Below are positions 16,542-25,093 of a stretch of DNA of 64,000 nt, piece after piece. Source of the DNA: Mariniflexile jejuense (lineage in GTDB: Bacteria > Bacteroidota > Bacteroidia > Flavobacteriales > Flavobacteriaceae); assembly GCF_042675665.1 (NCBI RefSeq), contig NZ_JBHTJI010000001.1, positions 372,001 to 436,000 of the forward strand. The letters run 5' to 3'. A program made the position numbers and the translations under genes. Every line of letters starts with the position of its first letter. The stretch's first letter is position 1. Below the pieces are notes generated by a model. It did no database searches. It had not been told where the DNA came from and saw only the letters and a list, made by a program, of their open reading frames with translations.

Positions 16542-18032
16542 TTACTCCAATATTAAAAATTGCTTTTTTCCTGAACCATCACTAATTGTAATAAATCGTT
16601 CGTCATTAAATATACCATAAAACGGCAAATAAAATGTGTTATTTTTATTGTCTTGAATTTTACTGTATGTTGTTTCGCCTTTTGAATTAAAAACAATATC
16701 GTATAAAGATGAAGATTCAAACAACCCTTTTGAAACTTTTACCCTACCATCTTCTTTTTCAACTAAATTTTTACCTGAATTTAAAATAACATGCAATTCA
16801 CCATTTTTTACAAAAGCATTGTACGATGGTGCTGTAGCTCGTTTAAAAATGCTTCTACCCCATTCCAAATCGCCTTGGGCATTTAATTTTAAAACCATAA
16901 CATCATCATAATGGTAAACGGTTTGCCAATAACCACCATTCATTCCCATAGAAACATATACCGTTGTTACATAAAATTCTTCTGCTAATAAATATGTGTT
17001 TCCTTCTTTATCTTCAATTAAATAATCGACATAAAAGCTTGATAGTTCTTGGTCCTTTTTTCTATCGGCTACAGTTTCGCTATACAAATCTTTATACACA
17101 TTTTCTGGTAATTTGAATGCTTTACTTTGCGTGATTTGCATACTTTCTGTATCAACATTAAAAACCAATGTGCCTTTTATTGCACTTACATTTTTTTCAG
17201 AATAAAAACCTAATAAGCGTATTTGCCCATTACTATTAGAAATAATTAATGAACTAATATGCTCGTTAGTATTGAAATTTACTGGTGTTGTTTTCGAACT
17301 GGTTTCGGTAAGTTTATTAAGTACAAAATCATAATTAGCTTTACCATCTTTTTTTTGCGATCTACCTTCTAAAAATAGTTTTCCTAAGGCAAATACATTG
17401 GCAGAATTATCTATAAAAAGGTCGTTAGGTTGGTAAAATTTTTCAACATTTTCTTGATAGGCTTTTTGGTACACTAAACTTAAATCACTCGATTTATAAA
17501 CACGAACGGTATAGGAATTAGCGTTTTTCTTGATGTCATCTGTTGAAATAACAAAATAATCACCATTTGGCGACATTGCAAAACCTGTTTGACGTTTATT
17601 ACTACCCGAAAACAAACTTTGGTTTTTTTCTACTTCTGCTTTAAAAAGCTCGGTTTTTTTGTGCGAACCGTCGTTTATATTAAATTCATGGCAATATACT
17701 ATGCGATCTTTTTTTGTGAGTTCGAAAACTGTAAATATCTTCATTACATTATCAAAAGATAGGTAACCACAGTAATTTTCATCTCTATCAGTTTCAATAG
17801 TAACATTTTTAATTCTTCCTAACGATTCATTAAAAATATCAAATAACAAATGCTTTTTGCTGTTTCTAACAATGCCAATTAAACCAGATTCTGAAGTATG
17901 CATAGAAATTACTTCATTTGATTTTACATCATCATAAAACTCTGGACTTTCTAATATTTTTAACTTGGTTTGTTCTTGTGAAAAGCACACAAACATTGAA
18001 AAAAATACGATAGGTAATAAAAAACACTTCAT
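16542..18032 (-). CDS. Secreted protein of unknown function, beta-propeller-like
   Basis: From the ATG at 18032 (MKCFLLPIVFFSMFVCFSQEQ) this gives a 496-residue exported protein with a clear signal peptide. A longer frame from 18083 runs back into menA and is not preferred. The body has many repeated short strands with aspartate/glycine turns (FAMSPNGDYFVIST, LFIDNSANVFALGKLFLEG, LNAQGDLEWGRSIF), which suggests a beta-propeller or a repeat-strand fold. No enzyme motif was recognised. Placed between menA and UPF0173, it is probably cotranscribed with men genes without an obvious pathway role. Confidence 0.82.
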   Translation of the reverse strand: MKCFLLPIVFFSMFVCFSQEQTKLKILESPEFYDDVKSNEVISMHTSESGLIGIVRNSKKHLLFDIFNESLGRIKNVTIETDRDENYCGYLSFDNVMKIFTVFELTKKDRIVYCHEFNINDGSHKKTELFKAEVEKNQSLFSGSNKRQTGFAMSPNGDYFVISTDDIKKNANSYTVRVYKSSDLSLVYQKAYQENVEKFYQPNDLFIDNSANVFALGKLFLEGRSQKKDGKANYDFVLNKLTETSSKTTPVNFNTNEHISSLIISNSNGQIRLLGFYSEKNVSAIKGTLVFNVDTESMQITQSKAFKLPENVYKDLYSETVADRKKDQELSSFYVDYLIEDKEGNTYLLAEEFYVTTVYVSMGMNGGYWQTVYHYDDVMVLKLNAQGDLEWGRSIFKRATAPSYNAFVKNGELHVILNSGKNLVEKEDGRVKVSKGLFESSSLYDIVFNSKGETTYSKIQDNKNNTFYLPFYGIFNDERFITISDGSGKKQFLILE

Positions 18033-18042
18033 AAGTTTATAT

Positions 18043-18945
18043 TTATAATAAATGCCCAATTCCCATAAGAACTGCAAGCGCAAACGTTGTTAAAGCTACT
18101 TTTTTTAATTCTGGGTCAAGCAATTTAGAATCTGTGTTATTAATTACTTTTTTTATATGAAGAATTAAAGGAATAAACACAACAAAATAAATTAAATTTA
18201 ATATTGATGTATAATATAAAACCCCAAACAATACTGAAAGAAAAATTGCTGAAACCACAAGAAATATATGATATCTTTTTGCGTTTTTAATGCCTAATTT
18301 AACTGCCAATGTTATTTTATTGGATTTTGCATCCGATTCAATATCTCGCATATTATTAAGGTTTAAAACCGCTGCACTTAACAATCCAATAATACATGCT
18401 GGCAAAAAAACCACATGATGTACTGTTTTGGCATATAACACATAACAACCTACTACGCTTATTACTCCAAAAAATACAAATACATAAACATCGCCCAAGC
18501 CTTTATAACCATAGGCATTACTACCTACTGTATAACGAATTGCCGATACAACAGCGGCAATACCCAATGCAAAAAATATGAGGGTTAAAAAGAAATGCTT
18601 TACACCAAATGCTGAAAAAATTAAGAAAAATGCTAATCCAATTGATATTAACACGTTTATTTTAATAGCTTGAAACATTTCATCTGGTGCTATTTTTCCA
18701 GATTGTATAGCACGTTCAGGACCAATACGTTCGTTGTTATCGGTGCCTTTAATACCATCTCCATAATCATTTGCAAGGTTGGATAGTATTTGAAAACTTA
18801 CGGTTGTAAGAATTGCTAAAATGCATATTCGCCATTCAAAACAACCATTATAATCTGCAAAACAAGATGCTATTATAATACCAGAAATTGAAAGTGGTAG
18901 CGTTCTTAAACGCATTGAAGAAATCCAAAGAGCTATATTCTTCAT
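18043..18945 (-). CDS. menA: 1,4-Dihydroxy-2-naphthoate polyprenyltransferase MenA
   Basis: Integral-membrane UbiA-superfamily prenyltransferase that attaches the polyprenyl tail to DHNA. 300 residues with eight or nine hydrophobic helices. The first Asp-rich motif is NDYGDGIKGTDNNERIGP (NDxxD, about residues 62-79), followed by RAIQSGKI. The second is NNMRDIESDAKSNKITLAVKLG (about 197-218). It is preceded by menB with a 1-bp gap. The adjacent menB and menC/E genes exclude most other UbiA members. Confidence 0.95.
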   Translation of the reverse strand: MKNIALWISSMRLRTLPLSISGIIIASCFADYNGCFEWRICILAILTTVSFQILSNLANDYGDGIKGTDNNERIGPERAIQSGKIAPDEMFQAIKINVLISIGLAFFLIFSAFGVKHFFLTLIFFALGIAAVVSAIRYTVGSNAYGYKGLGDVYVFVFFGVISVVGCYVLYAKTVHHVVFLPACIIGLLSAAVLNLNNMRDIESDAKSNKITLAVKLGIKNAKRYHIFLVVSAIFLSVLFGVLYYTSILNLIYFVVFIPLILHIKKVINNTDSKLLDPELKKVALTTFALAVLMGIGHLL

Positions 18946-18946
18946 A

Positions 18947-19786
18947 CTAAGGAATCCATTTTTTTTGAAAATTAGGCTTACGTTTTTCTAAAAACGCATT
19001 TCTACCTTCTATGGCTTCTTCTGTCATGTATGCAAGTCTTGTAGCTTCACCTGCAAAAACTTGTTGCCCTACCATACCATCATCGGTTAAATTCATAGCA
19101 AACTTTAACATTTTTATAGATATTGGCGATTTTGCTAGTATTTCTTGCGCCCATTCATAAGCTGTTGCTTCTAGGTGTTCATGTGGAATTACGGCGTTTA
19201 CCATACCCATTTCAAAAGCTTCTTGTGCAGAGTAATTTCTTCCTAAGAAAAATATTTCACGTGCTTTTTTCTGACCAACCATTTTTGCTAAATATGCAGA
19301 ACCGTAACCGCCATCAAAACTGGTAACATCGGCATCGGTTTGTTTAAAAATAGCGTGTTCCTTGCTAGCTAAAGTTAAATCGCAAACTACATGTAAACTA
19401 TGTCCGCCACCAACTGCCCAACCTGGTACTACTGCAATAACTGCTTTTGGCATAAAACGGATTAAGCGTTGTACTTCTAATATGTTTAATCTGTGATAAC
19501 CATCATCACCAACATAACCTTGTTTACCTCTGGCTTTTTGGTCGCCGCCAGAACAAAAACTCCAAATGCCATCTTTAGTTGAAGGACCTTCGGCTGAAAG
19601 TAATACAACACCTATATTTACATCTTCATTAGCATCATAAAAGGCATCATAAAGTTCGCTTGTAGTTTTAGGTCTAAACGCATTTCTTACATCTGGTCTA
19701 TTAAAAGCTATACGTGCAACTCCATTACATTTTTTATAAGTAATGTCTTCATACTTTTTAACAGTTTCCCATTTAATTTCCTCCAT
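18947..19786 (-). CDS. menB: 1,4-Dihydroxy-2-naphthoyl-CoA synthase MenB
   Basis: Crotonase-fold enzyme that cyclises o-succinylbenzoyl-CoA. From the ATG at 19786 (MEEIKWETVKKYEDITYKK) it has 279 residues. An upstream TTG at 19804 is possible, but a -7 box covers it. Motifs: AFNRPDVRNAFRPKT, SFCSGGDQKARG (oxyanion hole), WAVGGGHSLHVVCDLTLAS, TDADVTSFDGGYGSAYLA with the active-site Asp, and a C-terminal RLAYMTEEAIEGRNAFLEKR. First gene of the menB-menA run. Confidence 0.95.
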   Translation of the reverse strand: MEEIKWETVKKYEDITYKKCNGVARIAFNRPDVRNAFRPKTTSELYDAFYDANEDVNIGVVLLSAEGPSTKDGIWSFCSGGDQKARGKQGYVGDDGYHRLNILEVQRLIRFMPKAVIAVVPGWAVGGGHSLHVVCDLTLASKEHAIFKQTDADVTSFDGGYGSAYLAKMVGQKKAREIFFLGRNYSAQEAFEMGMVNAVIPHEHLEATAYEWAQEILAKSPISIKMLKFAMNLTDDGMVGQQVFAGEATRLAYMTEEAIEGRNAFLEKRKPNFQKKWIP

Positions 19787-19801
19787 ATTCTGAATTTTGT
19801 T

Positions 19802-19809
19802 CAAAAATA
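19802..19809 (-). promoter_or_regulatory. Putative -7 box for the menB run (TATTTTTG)
   Basis: Minus-strand TATTTTTG fits TAnnTTTG, 16 bp before the ATG at 19786. It makes the upstream TTG start (19804) unlikely. No clear -33 element. Confidence 0.45.
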
Positions 19810-20060
19810 AATTTTATTTCAATAATAAACTTCTTAAAATGTGAAAAAATAACCACAATATTTTGTTTTGTTTGAAATTCTTATGTTAAGTTAATTATTA
19901 AGAATAACCTGCAGATCTAATTCTTTTTAGTAAACCTAAGCTTATAATTAAATTATAAAAAAACCACTACAAAAAAAATCAAATTTATAATATTTGATAG
20001 GCTTTATTAAAATATTCAAAATAAGTGATGTTACGTATAGCGTTGTAGTCTTTTATTTAT

Positions 20061-20068
20061 TATTTTTG
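20061..20068 (+). promoter_or_regulatory. Putative -7 box TATTTTTG
   Basis: Matches TAnnTTTG and lies 50-85 bp before the possible starts of the small membrane protein at 20118. Confidence 0.45.
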
Positions 20069-20117
20069 TTTAAAATATAATTATATCTTCAAAAATACGT
20101 ATTTCATCGTTTTTAAT

Positions 20118-20327
20118 ATGTATATTGTCGATATTAAAACCCCAATGCCTATGTTAGTTAATATTACTATTTTAATTGCTTCGTTAGTGGCTATAAATTT
20201 TTTATTACTTAAATTTAGTGTGAACAAATCTGTAAAATCTTCTAATTTTAATAAAAAACCTGTTGTACTTAACCCTGAGATTACCACAGAATTTGAGGCA
20301 GAAAGGCTTGCTCCAACAGGAAGTTAG
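20118..20327 (+). CDS. Small single-helix membrane protein of unknown function
   Basis: A 69-residue frame with one hydrophobic helix (about residues 13-32, LVNITILIASLVAINFLLLK). A Lys/Ser-rich cytoplasmic-type linker follows, with the tail KKPVVLNPEITTEFEAERLAPTGS. A TAnnTTTG box lies upstream and no other gene is present there. The last 47 bp overlap the 3' end of ung on the opposite strand, unusual but feasible. ATG codons at 20118, 20145 and 20151 are all possible; 20151 would begin directly before the helix. I recall similar short proteins ending in an LAPTGS-type tail in related genomes, but I cannot confirm this. Confidence 0.55.
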   Translation: MYIVDIKTPMPMLVNITILIASLVAINFLLLKFSVNKSVKSSNFNKKPVVLNPEITTEFEAERLAPTGS

Positions 20328-20946
20328 TTTTACTAAAATGCCTATTACCAAACCAATAACCTCTATTGGCGCTTAATGGCGATGGATGTCCTGAAGACAA
20401 AATATGATGCTTTTTAGGATTTATTAATTTTGATTTTTGTTTGGCATAACCACCCCAAAGTAAAAACACTACTTGATTTTTATTATTGCTTATTGTTTTT
20501 ATTACTTCATCAGTAAATAATTCCCAACCTTTTTTTTGATGACTTCCAGCCTGATGCGCTCTAACCGTTAATGTTGCATTTAGCAATAAAACACCTTGAT
20601 TTGCCCAACGCAATAAATTGCCACTTTCAGGATATGGAATGCCTAAATCGATCTCAATTTCTTTAAAAATATTAATGAGCGATGGCGGGTGTTTAATACC
20701 ATCATTCACAGAAAAACACAATCCATTTGCTTGGTTATCATCATGATATGGATCTTGCCCGATAATAACCACTTTAACATCATTAAAATGACACTGATTA
20801 AAAGCGTTAAAAATTTGATTACCCGGAGGGAAACACTTAGTGGTTTTATATTCTGTTTTTACAAAATTTACTAAATCTTTAAAATATGGTTTTTCAAATT
20901 CGGGCTCTAAATAAGGTTTCCAGCTTTTGTGTATATCAACATTCAT
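20281..20946 (-). CDS. ung: Uracil-DNA glycosylase (family 1)
   Basis: Base-excision repair enzyme that removes uracil from DNA. 221 residues. It has the water-activating loop GQDPYHDDNQANGLCFSV (catalytic Asp about residue 65), the Pro-rich loop HPPSLINIFKEIE, LLLNATLTVRAHQAGSH, LLWGGYAKQK, and the leucine loop HPSPLSANRGYWFGNRHFS with the catalytic His. All family-1 signatures are intact and the length is normal. Single gene. Confidence 0.96.
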   Translation of the reverse strand: MNVDIHKSWKPYLEPEFEKPYFKDLVNFVKTEYKTTKCFPPGNQIFNAFNQCHFNDVKVVIIGQDPYHDDNQANGLCFSVNDGIKHPPSLINIFKEIEIDLGIPYPESGNLLRWANQGVLLLNATLTVRAHQAGSHQKKGWELFTDEVIKTISNNKNQVVFLLWGGYAKQKSKLINPKKHHILSSGHPSPLSANRGYWFGNRHFSKTNFLLEQAFLPQILW

Positions 20947-21084
20947 GTAGTTTTTTTTTGTTTTTAATGGTTATGTAATTAATATACACAATCATTATTT
21001 TAGGTATTTTGTTTTAGTTATGGCTGTTTCAGTATTATAAATCTAAAATAATACTATCTTTAGTTTTAATAAAATATTTTAGTA

Positions 21085-22578
21085 TTGAAAAAACTTAAAT
21101 TCCCAACAGCGCAAACTATATTACTAATTATTGCTGGACTTGTAGCTATTTTAACTTGGATAGTTCCTTCTGGAAAATTTGATTCATTAGCTTATAATAA
21201 AGCTGAAAATACATTTACAAAATATAGTTTAAATACTACCGAAACTCTTGAAGCTACACAAAACACCTTAGATAGGTTACAAATAAAAATTCCTTTAGAG
21301 AAATTTACTAACGGTGATATTTGGAAACCTATTAGCATACCTAATACATATAAACTGGTTGAAGCTAAACCGCAAGGTATTGTGGCCTTTATACAATCGC
21401 CTATTAAAGGTATCATTGAAGCTGCTGATATTATTTTTTTAATACTATTTATTGGTGGTTTAATTGGTGTAATGAATTATACTGGTGCTTTTGATGCTGG
21501 TATAGCTTGGTTAGCAGAAACCCTAAAAGGTAAAGAGTTTATTTTAATACTATTAGTTACAGGATTAGTTGCTATTGGAGGCACAACATTTGGGTTAGCT
21601 GAAGAAACGATTGCCTTTTACCCTATTCTTATACCTATATTTTTAGCTGCCAAGTATGATGCAATGGTAGCTTTGGCTTGCGTTTACATTGGTTCTTCTA
21701 TAGGTACAATGTGTTCTACAACAAACCCGTTTAGTGCTATTATAGCCTCGGATGCTGCAGGAATTAACTGGACAACGGGTTTAACAGGACGTTTTATAAT
21801 GCTGTTTTTTGGAACCCTTATTTGTATTATTTATATTATTCGTTATGCTCAAAAAGTAAAAAACGATCCATCAAAGTCGCTTATTTTTAGTCAGAAAGAA
21901 GCTATTGAACAACTATTTGGGAATACTATAATTGATAATATTAAATTAACAACACGCTTACGCATCATACTTTTCATATTTGCAATGTGTTTTGTTGTTA
22001 TGATTTATGGTGTTTCACAACTAGAATGGTGGTTTTTAGAAATGACCGTTGTTTTTTTAGTTGGTGCCATTTTAATAGGTTTTATTGCAAAAATCAATGA
22101 ATATACATTTGTTGATACGTTTATAAAAGGCGCAAGTGACTTACTTGGTGTTGCCGTTATTGTTGGTATTGCTAGAGGTATAACGGTTTTAATGAACGAC
22201 GGACAAATAAGTGATACTATGTTATACTATGCTAGCAACATTACTAATGGTATGCACAAAGGAGTATTTATAAATGTCATGCTATATATTTATGGTGGTT
22301 TATCATTTTTTATATCATCGTCTTCTGGAATGGCGGTTTTAACAATGCCTATTATGTCGCCTTTAGCCGATGGTGTTGGTATTGGCAGAGAATTAATAGT
22401 AAATGCCTATCAATACGGTATGGGTTTATTTGCTTTTATAAATCCTACGGGTTTAATTTTAGCATCATTAGCTATTGTAAAAGTAGGCTATAACAAATGG
22501 TTGAAATTTGTAATGCCCCTAGTAATAATCTTAACAATTTTTACAATGGTGGTATTAACAATTTCTGTTTATTTATAA
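21085..22578 (+). CDS. YfcC/DcuC-type integral membrane transporter
   Basis: A 497-residue polytopic membrane protein (about 12 hydrophobic segments) of the YfcC/C4-dicarboxylate-amino acid (ArcD/DcuC-like) family. Characteristic segments: WIVPSGKFD, an extracytoplasmic loop (about 35-110), GLVAIGGTTFGLAEETIAFYP, IGSSIGTMCSTTNPF and GIARGITVLMNDGQI, then SSSSGMAVLTMPIMSPLAD and INPTGLILASLAI. The substrate cannot be told from sequence; members carry dicarboxylates, arginine/ornithine or peptides. The only plausible start is TTG at 21085, since an in-frame stop lies at 21070 with no ATG between. The 3' end overlaps the convergent SMP-30-like gene by 10 bp. Confidence 0.9.
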   Translation: MKKLKFPTAQTILLIIAGLVAILTWIVPSGKFDSLAYNKAENTFTKYSLNTTETLEATQNTLDRLQIKIPLEKFTNGDIWKPISIPNTYKLVEAKPQGIVAFIQSPIKGIIEAADIIFLILFIGGLIGVMNYTGAFDAGIAWLAETLKGKEFILILLVTGLVAIGGTTFGLAEETIAFYPILIPIFLAAKYDAMVALACVYIGSSIGTMCSTTNPFSAIIASDAAGINWTTGLTGRFIMLFFGTLICIIYIIRYAQKVKNDPSKSLIFSQKEAIEQLFGNTIIDNIKLTTRLRIILFIFAMCFVVMIYGVSQLEWWFLEMTVVFLVGAILIGFIAKINEYTFVDTFIKGASDLLGVAVIVGIARGITVLMNDGQISDTMLYYASNITNGMHKGVFINVMLYIYGGLSFFISSSSGMAVLTMPIMSPLADGVGIGRELIVNAYQYGMGLFAFINPTGLILASLAIVKVGYNKWLKFVMPLVIILTIFTMVVLTISVYL

Positions 22579-23462
22579 GAAGTATTTATTTTATAAGCAA
22601 TCACCTTGTTTCCAAAAAATGTTGGTACTAAAAGAATGTTTTTATTAGGAATAATGCCAATATCAGCTGCATTAAGATTTTGGTCTTTTGTGTCTAATAC
22701 TTTTACAGCTTTTGTGTTTGATGTGTTGGAACCAACAAAATAAACTTCACCTTTCCACGAAGAAACCAAATAACCATCTTTTACAGGTACAATACCATCA
22801 CCACCAACAATGCCGTTAGCTATTACAGTTCGTTCTTGTGTTTTTTTATCTATGGCAATAAAATCTCCTACACTAAACGATACTACTAGAATTCTATCGT
22901 TTTCTACTAAAATACCATTAGGGTTTACACCTTTTAAATCTAACCAAAGTGAAATGTCATCATTTACAAGTTTATATATTTTATCATCACGAGAATCGGT
23001 AAAATACACATCACCATTTGTATCAATATCCAAATCATTCAAAAAAACTGAATTTTCAACAGTATATTTTTTTTCTATAACACCTGTTTCTAAATCAATT
23101 TTTGCAACGTTATCAATATCAGTTACGTAAAGTTTATTCTTAAAATAGCTTACACCTTTTGGCGCATCAATACCTGTTACCCAATTTTGGTTTATAATTT
23201 TTCCTTCAAGATTAATGATTGACATACTGCCATCGCCATCTTTTTCACTTGGTGGAACGCCGCCAATATTAGATACATATATGATGTTTTTTTCTGAATC
23301 ATACCTTACAGCTTCACATGTTTTAAGTAATGTATCTGTTTCCCAAAGTTTAGTTAGGGTTATTTCAACTTGTTTTGGGGTTTCAATTTGTGTTTTTGTG
23401 TTTTGCTTACAAGACACTAAAAAAGCGATAGTAACAAATAGGATATATTTTGAATATTTCAT
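22569..23462 (-). CDS. SMP-30/gluconolactonase-like beta-propeller lipoprotein
   Basis: A 297-residue lipoprotein: the signal ends in the lipobox LVSC (Cys about residue 18). The mature part has repeated beta-propeller blades (YDSEKNIIYVSNIGG, YFKNKLYVTDIDNVAKID, NDLDIDTNGDVYFTDSRDDKIYKL, NPNGILVENDRILVVSF), matching SMP-30/NHL-like calcium-binding lactonase folds. It is probably at the outer membrane or in the periplasm. The enzymatic activity is not provable. Convergent with the YfcC gene; the overlap suggests no room for a terminator. Confidence 0.87.
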   Translation of the reverse strand: MKYSKYILFVTIAFLVSCKQNTKTQIETPKQVEITLTKLWETDTLLKTCEAVRYDSEKNIIYVSNIGGVPPSEKDGDGSMSIINLEGKIINQNWVTGIDAPKGVSYFKNKLYVTDIDNVAKIDLETGVIEKKYTVENSVFLNDLDIDTNGDVYFTDSRDDKIYKLVNDDISLWLDLKGVNPNGILVENDRILVVSFSVGDFIAIDKKTQERTVIANGIVGGDGIVPVKDGYLVSSWKGEVYFVGSNTSNTKAVKVLDTKDQNLNAADIGIIPNKNILLVPTFFGNKVIAYKINTSYK

Positions 23463-23496
23463 GGTAACTAATTATTAATCTACAATTTAAATACTA

Positions 23497-24501
23497 CTAA
23501 GATAGTATTTTTACAAGTAATTCTTTTAATAAATCGCCTTGCGGAACAGCATTTGAACCTACTCCTTTACTTTTTACATCAAACTCACGAAGTGTAGAAA
23601 CTACTTCACTCACTTTTTTCATTGGATAATTTCTTGCTGCCAACACATACTCATTAACAAAATACGGATTTATTTTTAATGCTGTAGCTACATTTCTAGG
23701 TGATTTATCTGCTAGTCCATGAAAATGAAGTAATTGCGAAAAGAAATTAAACAACAACGACACTGTAACAACCATTGGGTTATCTTTAGGATTTTCTGAA
23801 AAATAGTTGACAATTCTATACGCTTTAAGCATATTTTTTTCGCCAATGGCTTGTCGTAATTCAAAATTATTAAAGTCTTTACTTATCCCAATATTTTCTT
23901 CAATATGTTCTGGCGAAATTTGTGTGCCTTTTGGTAAAATTATTTGAAGTTTATCCAACTCATTACTAATTTTACTTAAATCGGTACCTAAAAACTCTAC
24001 CAACATTTGAGCTGCTTTTGGTGCTATTGTATAATTTTTTGCAGATAAAATACGCCTAATCCAATCGGCAACTTGGTTTTCATACAGTTTTTTACTTTCG
24101 TAAACAATACCTGTTTTTTGAAGCGTTTTGTATAGCGCTTTACGCTTATCAATAGTTTTATACTTATAGTTAATTACCAAAATAGTGGTTGGCTGCGGTT
24201 GTTTGGCATAATCTACCAACTTTTCTATGGTGCGCGATAAATCTTGGGCTTCTTTAACAATAATAACCTGATATTCAGCCATCATTGGGTAGCGTTTGGC
24301 ATTACTAACTACGTCTTCAATGGCTACATCACGCCCATAAAGTACCATTTGGTTAAAACCACGTTCGGCTTCTGCTAAAACATTTTCTTCAATAAAATCG
24401 GAAATTTTATCAACGTAATATGGTTCTTCACCCATTAAAAAATAAATAGGTTTTAAGTTGCCATTTTTTATATCTGTAACTAATTGTTTTACTTCGTCCA
24501 A
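23497..24501 (-). CDS. holA: DNA polymerase III subunit delta HolA
   Basis: Clamp-loader delta subunit. The family N-terminus (DEVKQLVTDIKNGNLKPIYFLMGEEPYYVDKISDFIEE) is followed by VIIVKEAQDL, AKQPQPTTILVINYKYKTIDKRKALYK, LSKISNELDKLQI and a C-terminal helical domain ending GDLLKELLVKILS. The reading frame can start at TTG 24531 (344 residues) or TTG 24501 (334 residues). I prefer 24501 because homologues begin at this DEVK/DEAK segment, but the choice is not certain. There is no ATG upstream. Divergent from the HsdR-N-domain gene, with which it probably shares a short promoter region. Confidence 0.9.
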   Translation of the reverse strand: MDEVKQLVTDIKNGNLKPIYFLMGEEPYYVDKISDFIEENVLAEAERGFNQMVLYGRDVAIEDVVSNAKRYPMMAEYQVIIVKEAQDLSRTIEKLVDYAKQPQPTTILVINYKYKTIDKRKALYKTLQKTGIVYESKKLYENQVADWIRRILSAKNYTIAPKAAQMLVEFLGTDLSKISNELDKLQIILPKGTQISPEHIEENIGISKDFNNFELRQAIGEKNMLKAYRIVNYFSENPKDNPMVVTVSLLFNFFSQLLHFHGLADKSPRNVATALKINPYFVNEYVLAARNYPMKKVSEVVSTLREFDVKSKGVGSNAVPQGDLLKELLVKILS

Positions 24502-24570
24502 CGTATTAAATTCCAATTTTATAAATTCCAAAATTCAACAATTACGCCTTTTGAATTTGGTATTTGATTA

Positions 24571-25050
24571 ATGAACAGTAACTTTGAAAAAACAAATACA
24601 ATCATATTGCAAGCGCTTAACTTTCCAAAATTTTCGTTTCGATTCAAAAATAGCGAAAATAAAATTTCTATTTTCGATTGTATTCGCAAAAAATTTGTGA
24701 TTTTACAACCCGAAGAATGGGTTAGGCAGCATTGTGTTTTATATTTAATTGAAATTAAAAAGTACCCAATTTCATTAATAAATGTTGAAAAAGAACTGGT
24801 TGTTAATGGTTTAAAAAAACGTTATGATATTGTTGTTTTTAACCCAAACGGTAGTATTTTTTTGATTATTGAATGTAAAGCACCCGAAATAACTATAAAT
24901 CAAAATACTTTCGACCAAATAGCGCAATATAATAGAACGTTACAAGCTAATTATTTGATGGTAACAAACGGATTAAATCATTATTATTGCCAAATGGATT
25001 TTGAAAATGAACGCTATATTTTTTTAAAAGACATACCTAGTTACAATTGA
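24571..25050 (+). CDS. Stand-alone type I restriction HsdR N-terminal domain protein (PD-(D/E)XK nuclease-like)
   Basis: A 159-residue soluble protein equal to the N-terminal nuclease domain of HsdR, with no helicase part. It shows RKKFVILQPEEWVRQHCVLYLIE (the QxxxR-type motif), KRYDIVVFN (Asp about 86) and LIIECKAPE (Glu about 101, Lys about 103). The PD-(D/E)XK catalytic set is therefore present. It is found beside holA in the divergent orientation and has no hsdM/hsdS nearby, so a restriction role is unlikely; nucleic-acid processing or repair is possible (inference). ATG 24571 was chosen; a TTG at 24607 would give the shorter family N-terminus QALNFP. Confidence 0.85.
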   Translation: MNSNFEKTNTIILQALNFPKFSFRFKNSENKISIFDCIRKKFVILQPEEWVRQHCVLYLIEIKKYPISLINVEKELVVNGLKKRYDIVVFNPNGSIFLIIECKAPEITINQNTFDQIAQYNRTLQANYLMVTNGLNHYYCQMDFENERYIFLKDIPSYN

Positions 25051-25093
25051 CTATTGTAATTAAAAATGAAAAACAACAATTAATAATCATGCT

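Larger units (their letters stand above)
19787..20117. other. 331-bp divergent intergenic region
   Basis: Holds a minus-strand -7-like box for menB (19802-19809) and a plus-strand TATTTTTG box (20061-20068) for the small ORF at 20118. Otherwise it is AT-rich with no gene seen. Confidence 0.6.

Noticed and set aside
24571..25050. A type I restriction-modification system
   Set aside because: Only an isolated HsdR N-terminal domain is present; there are no hsdM, hsdS or helicase parts nearby.
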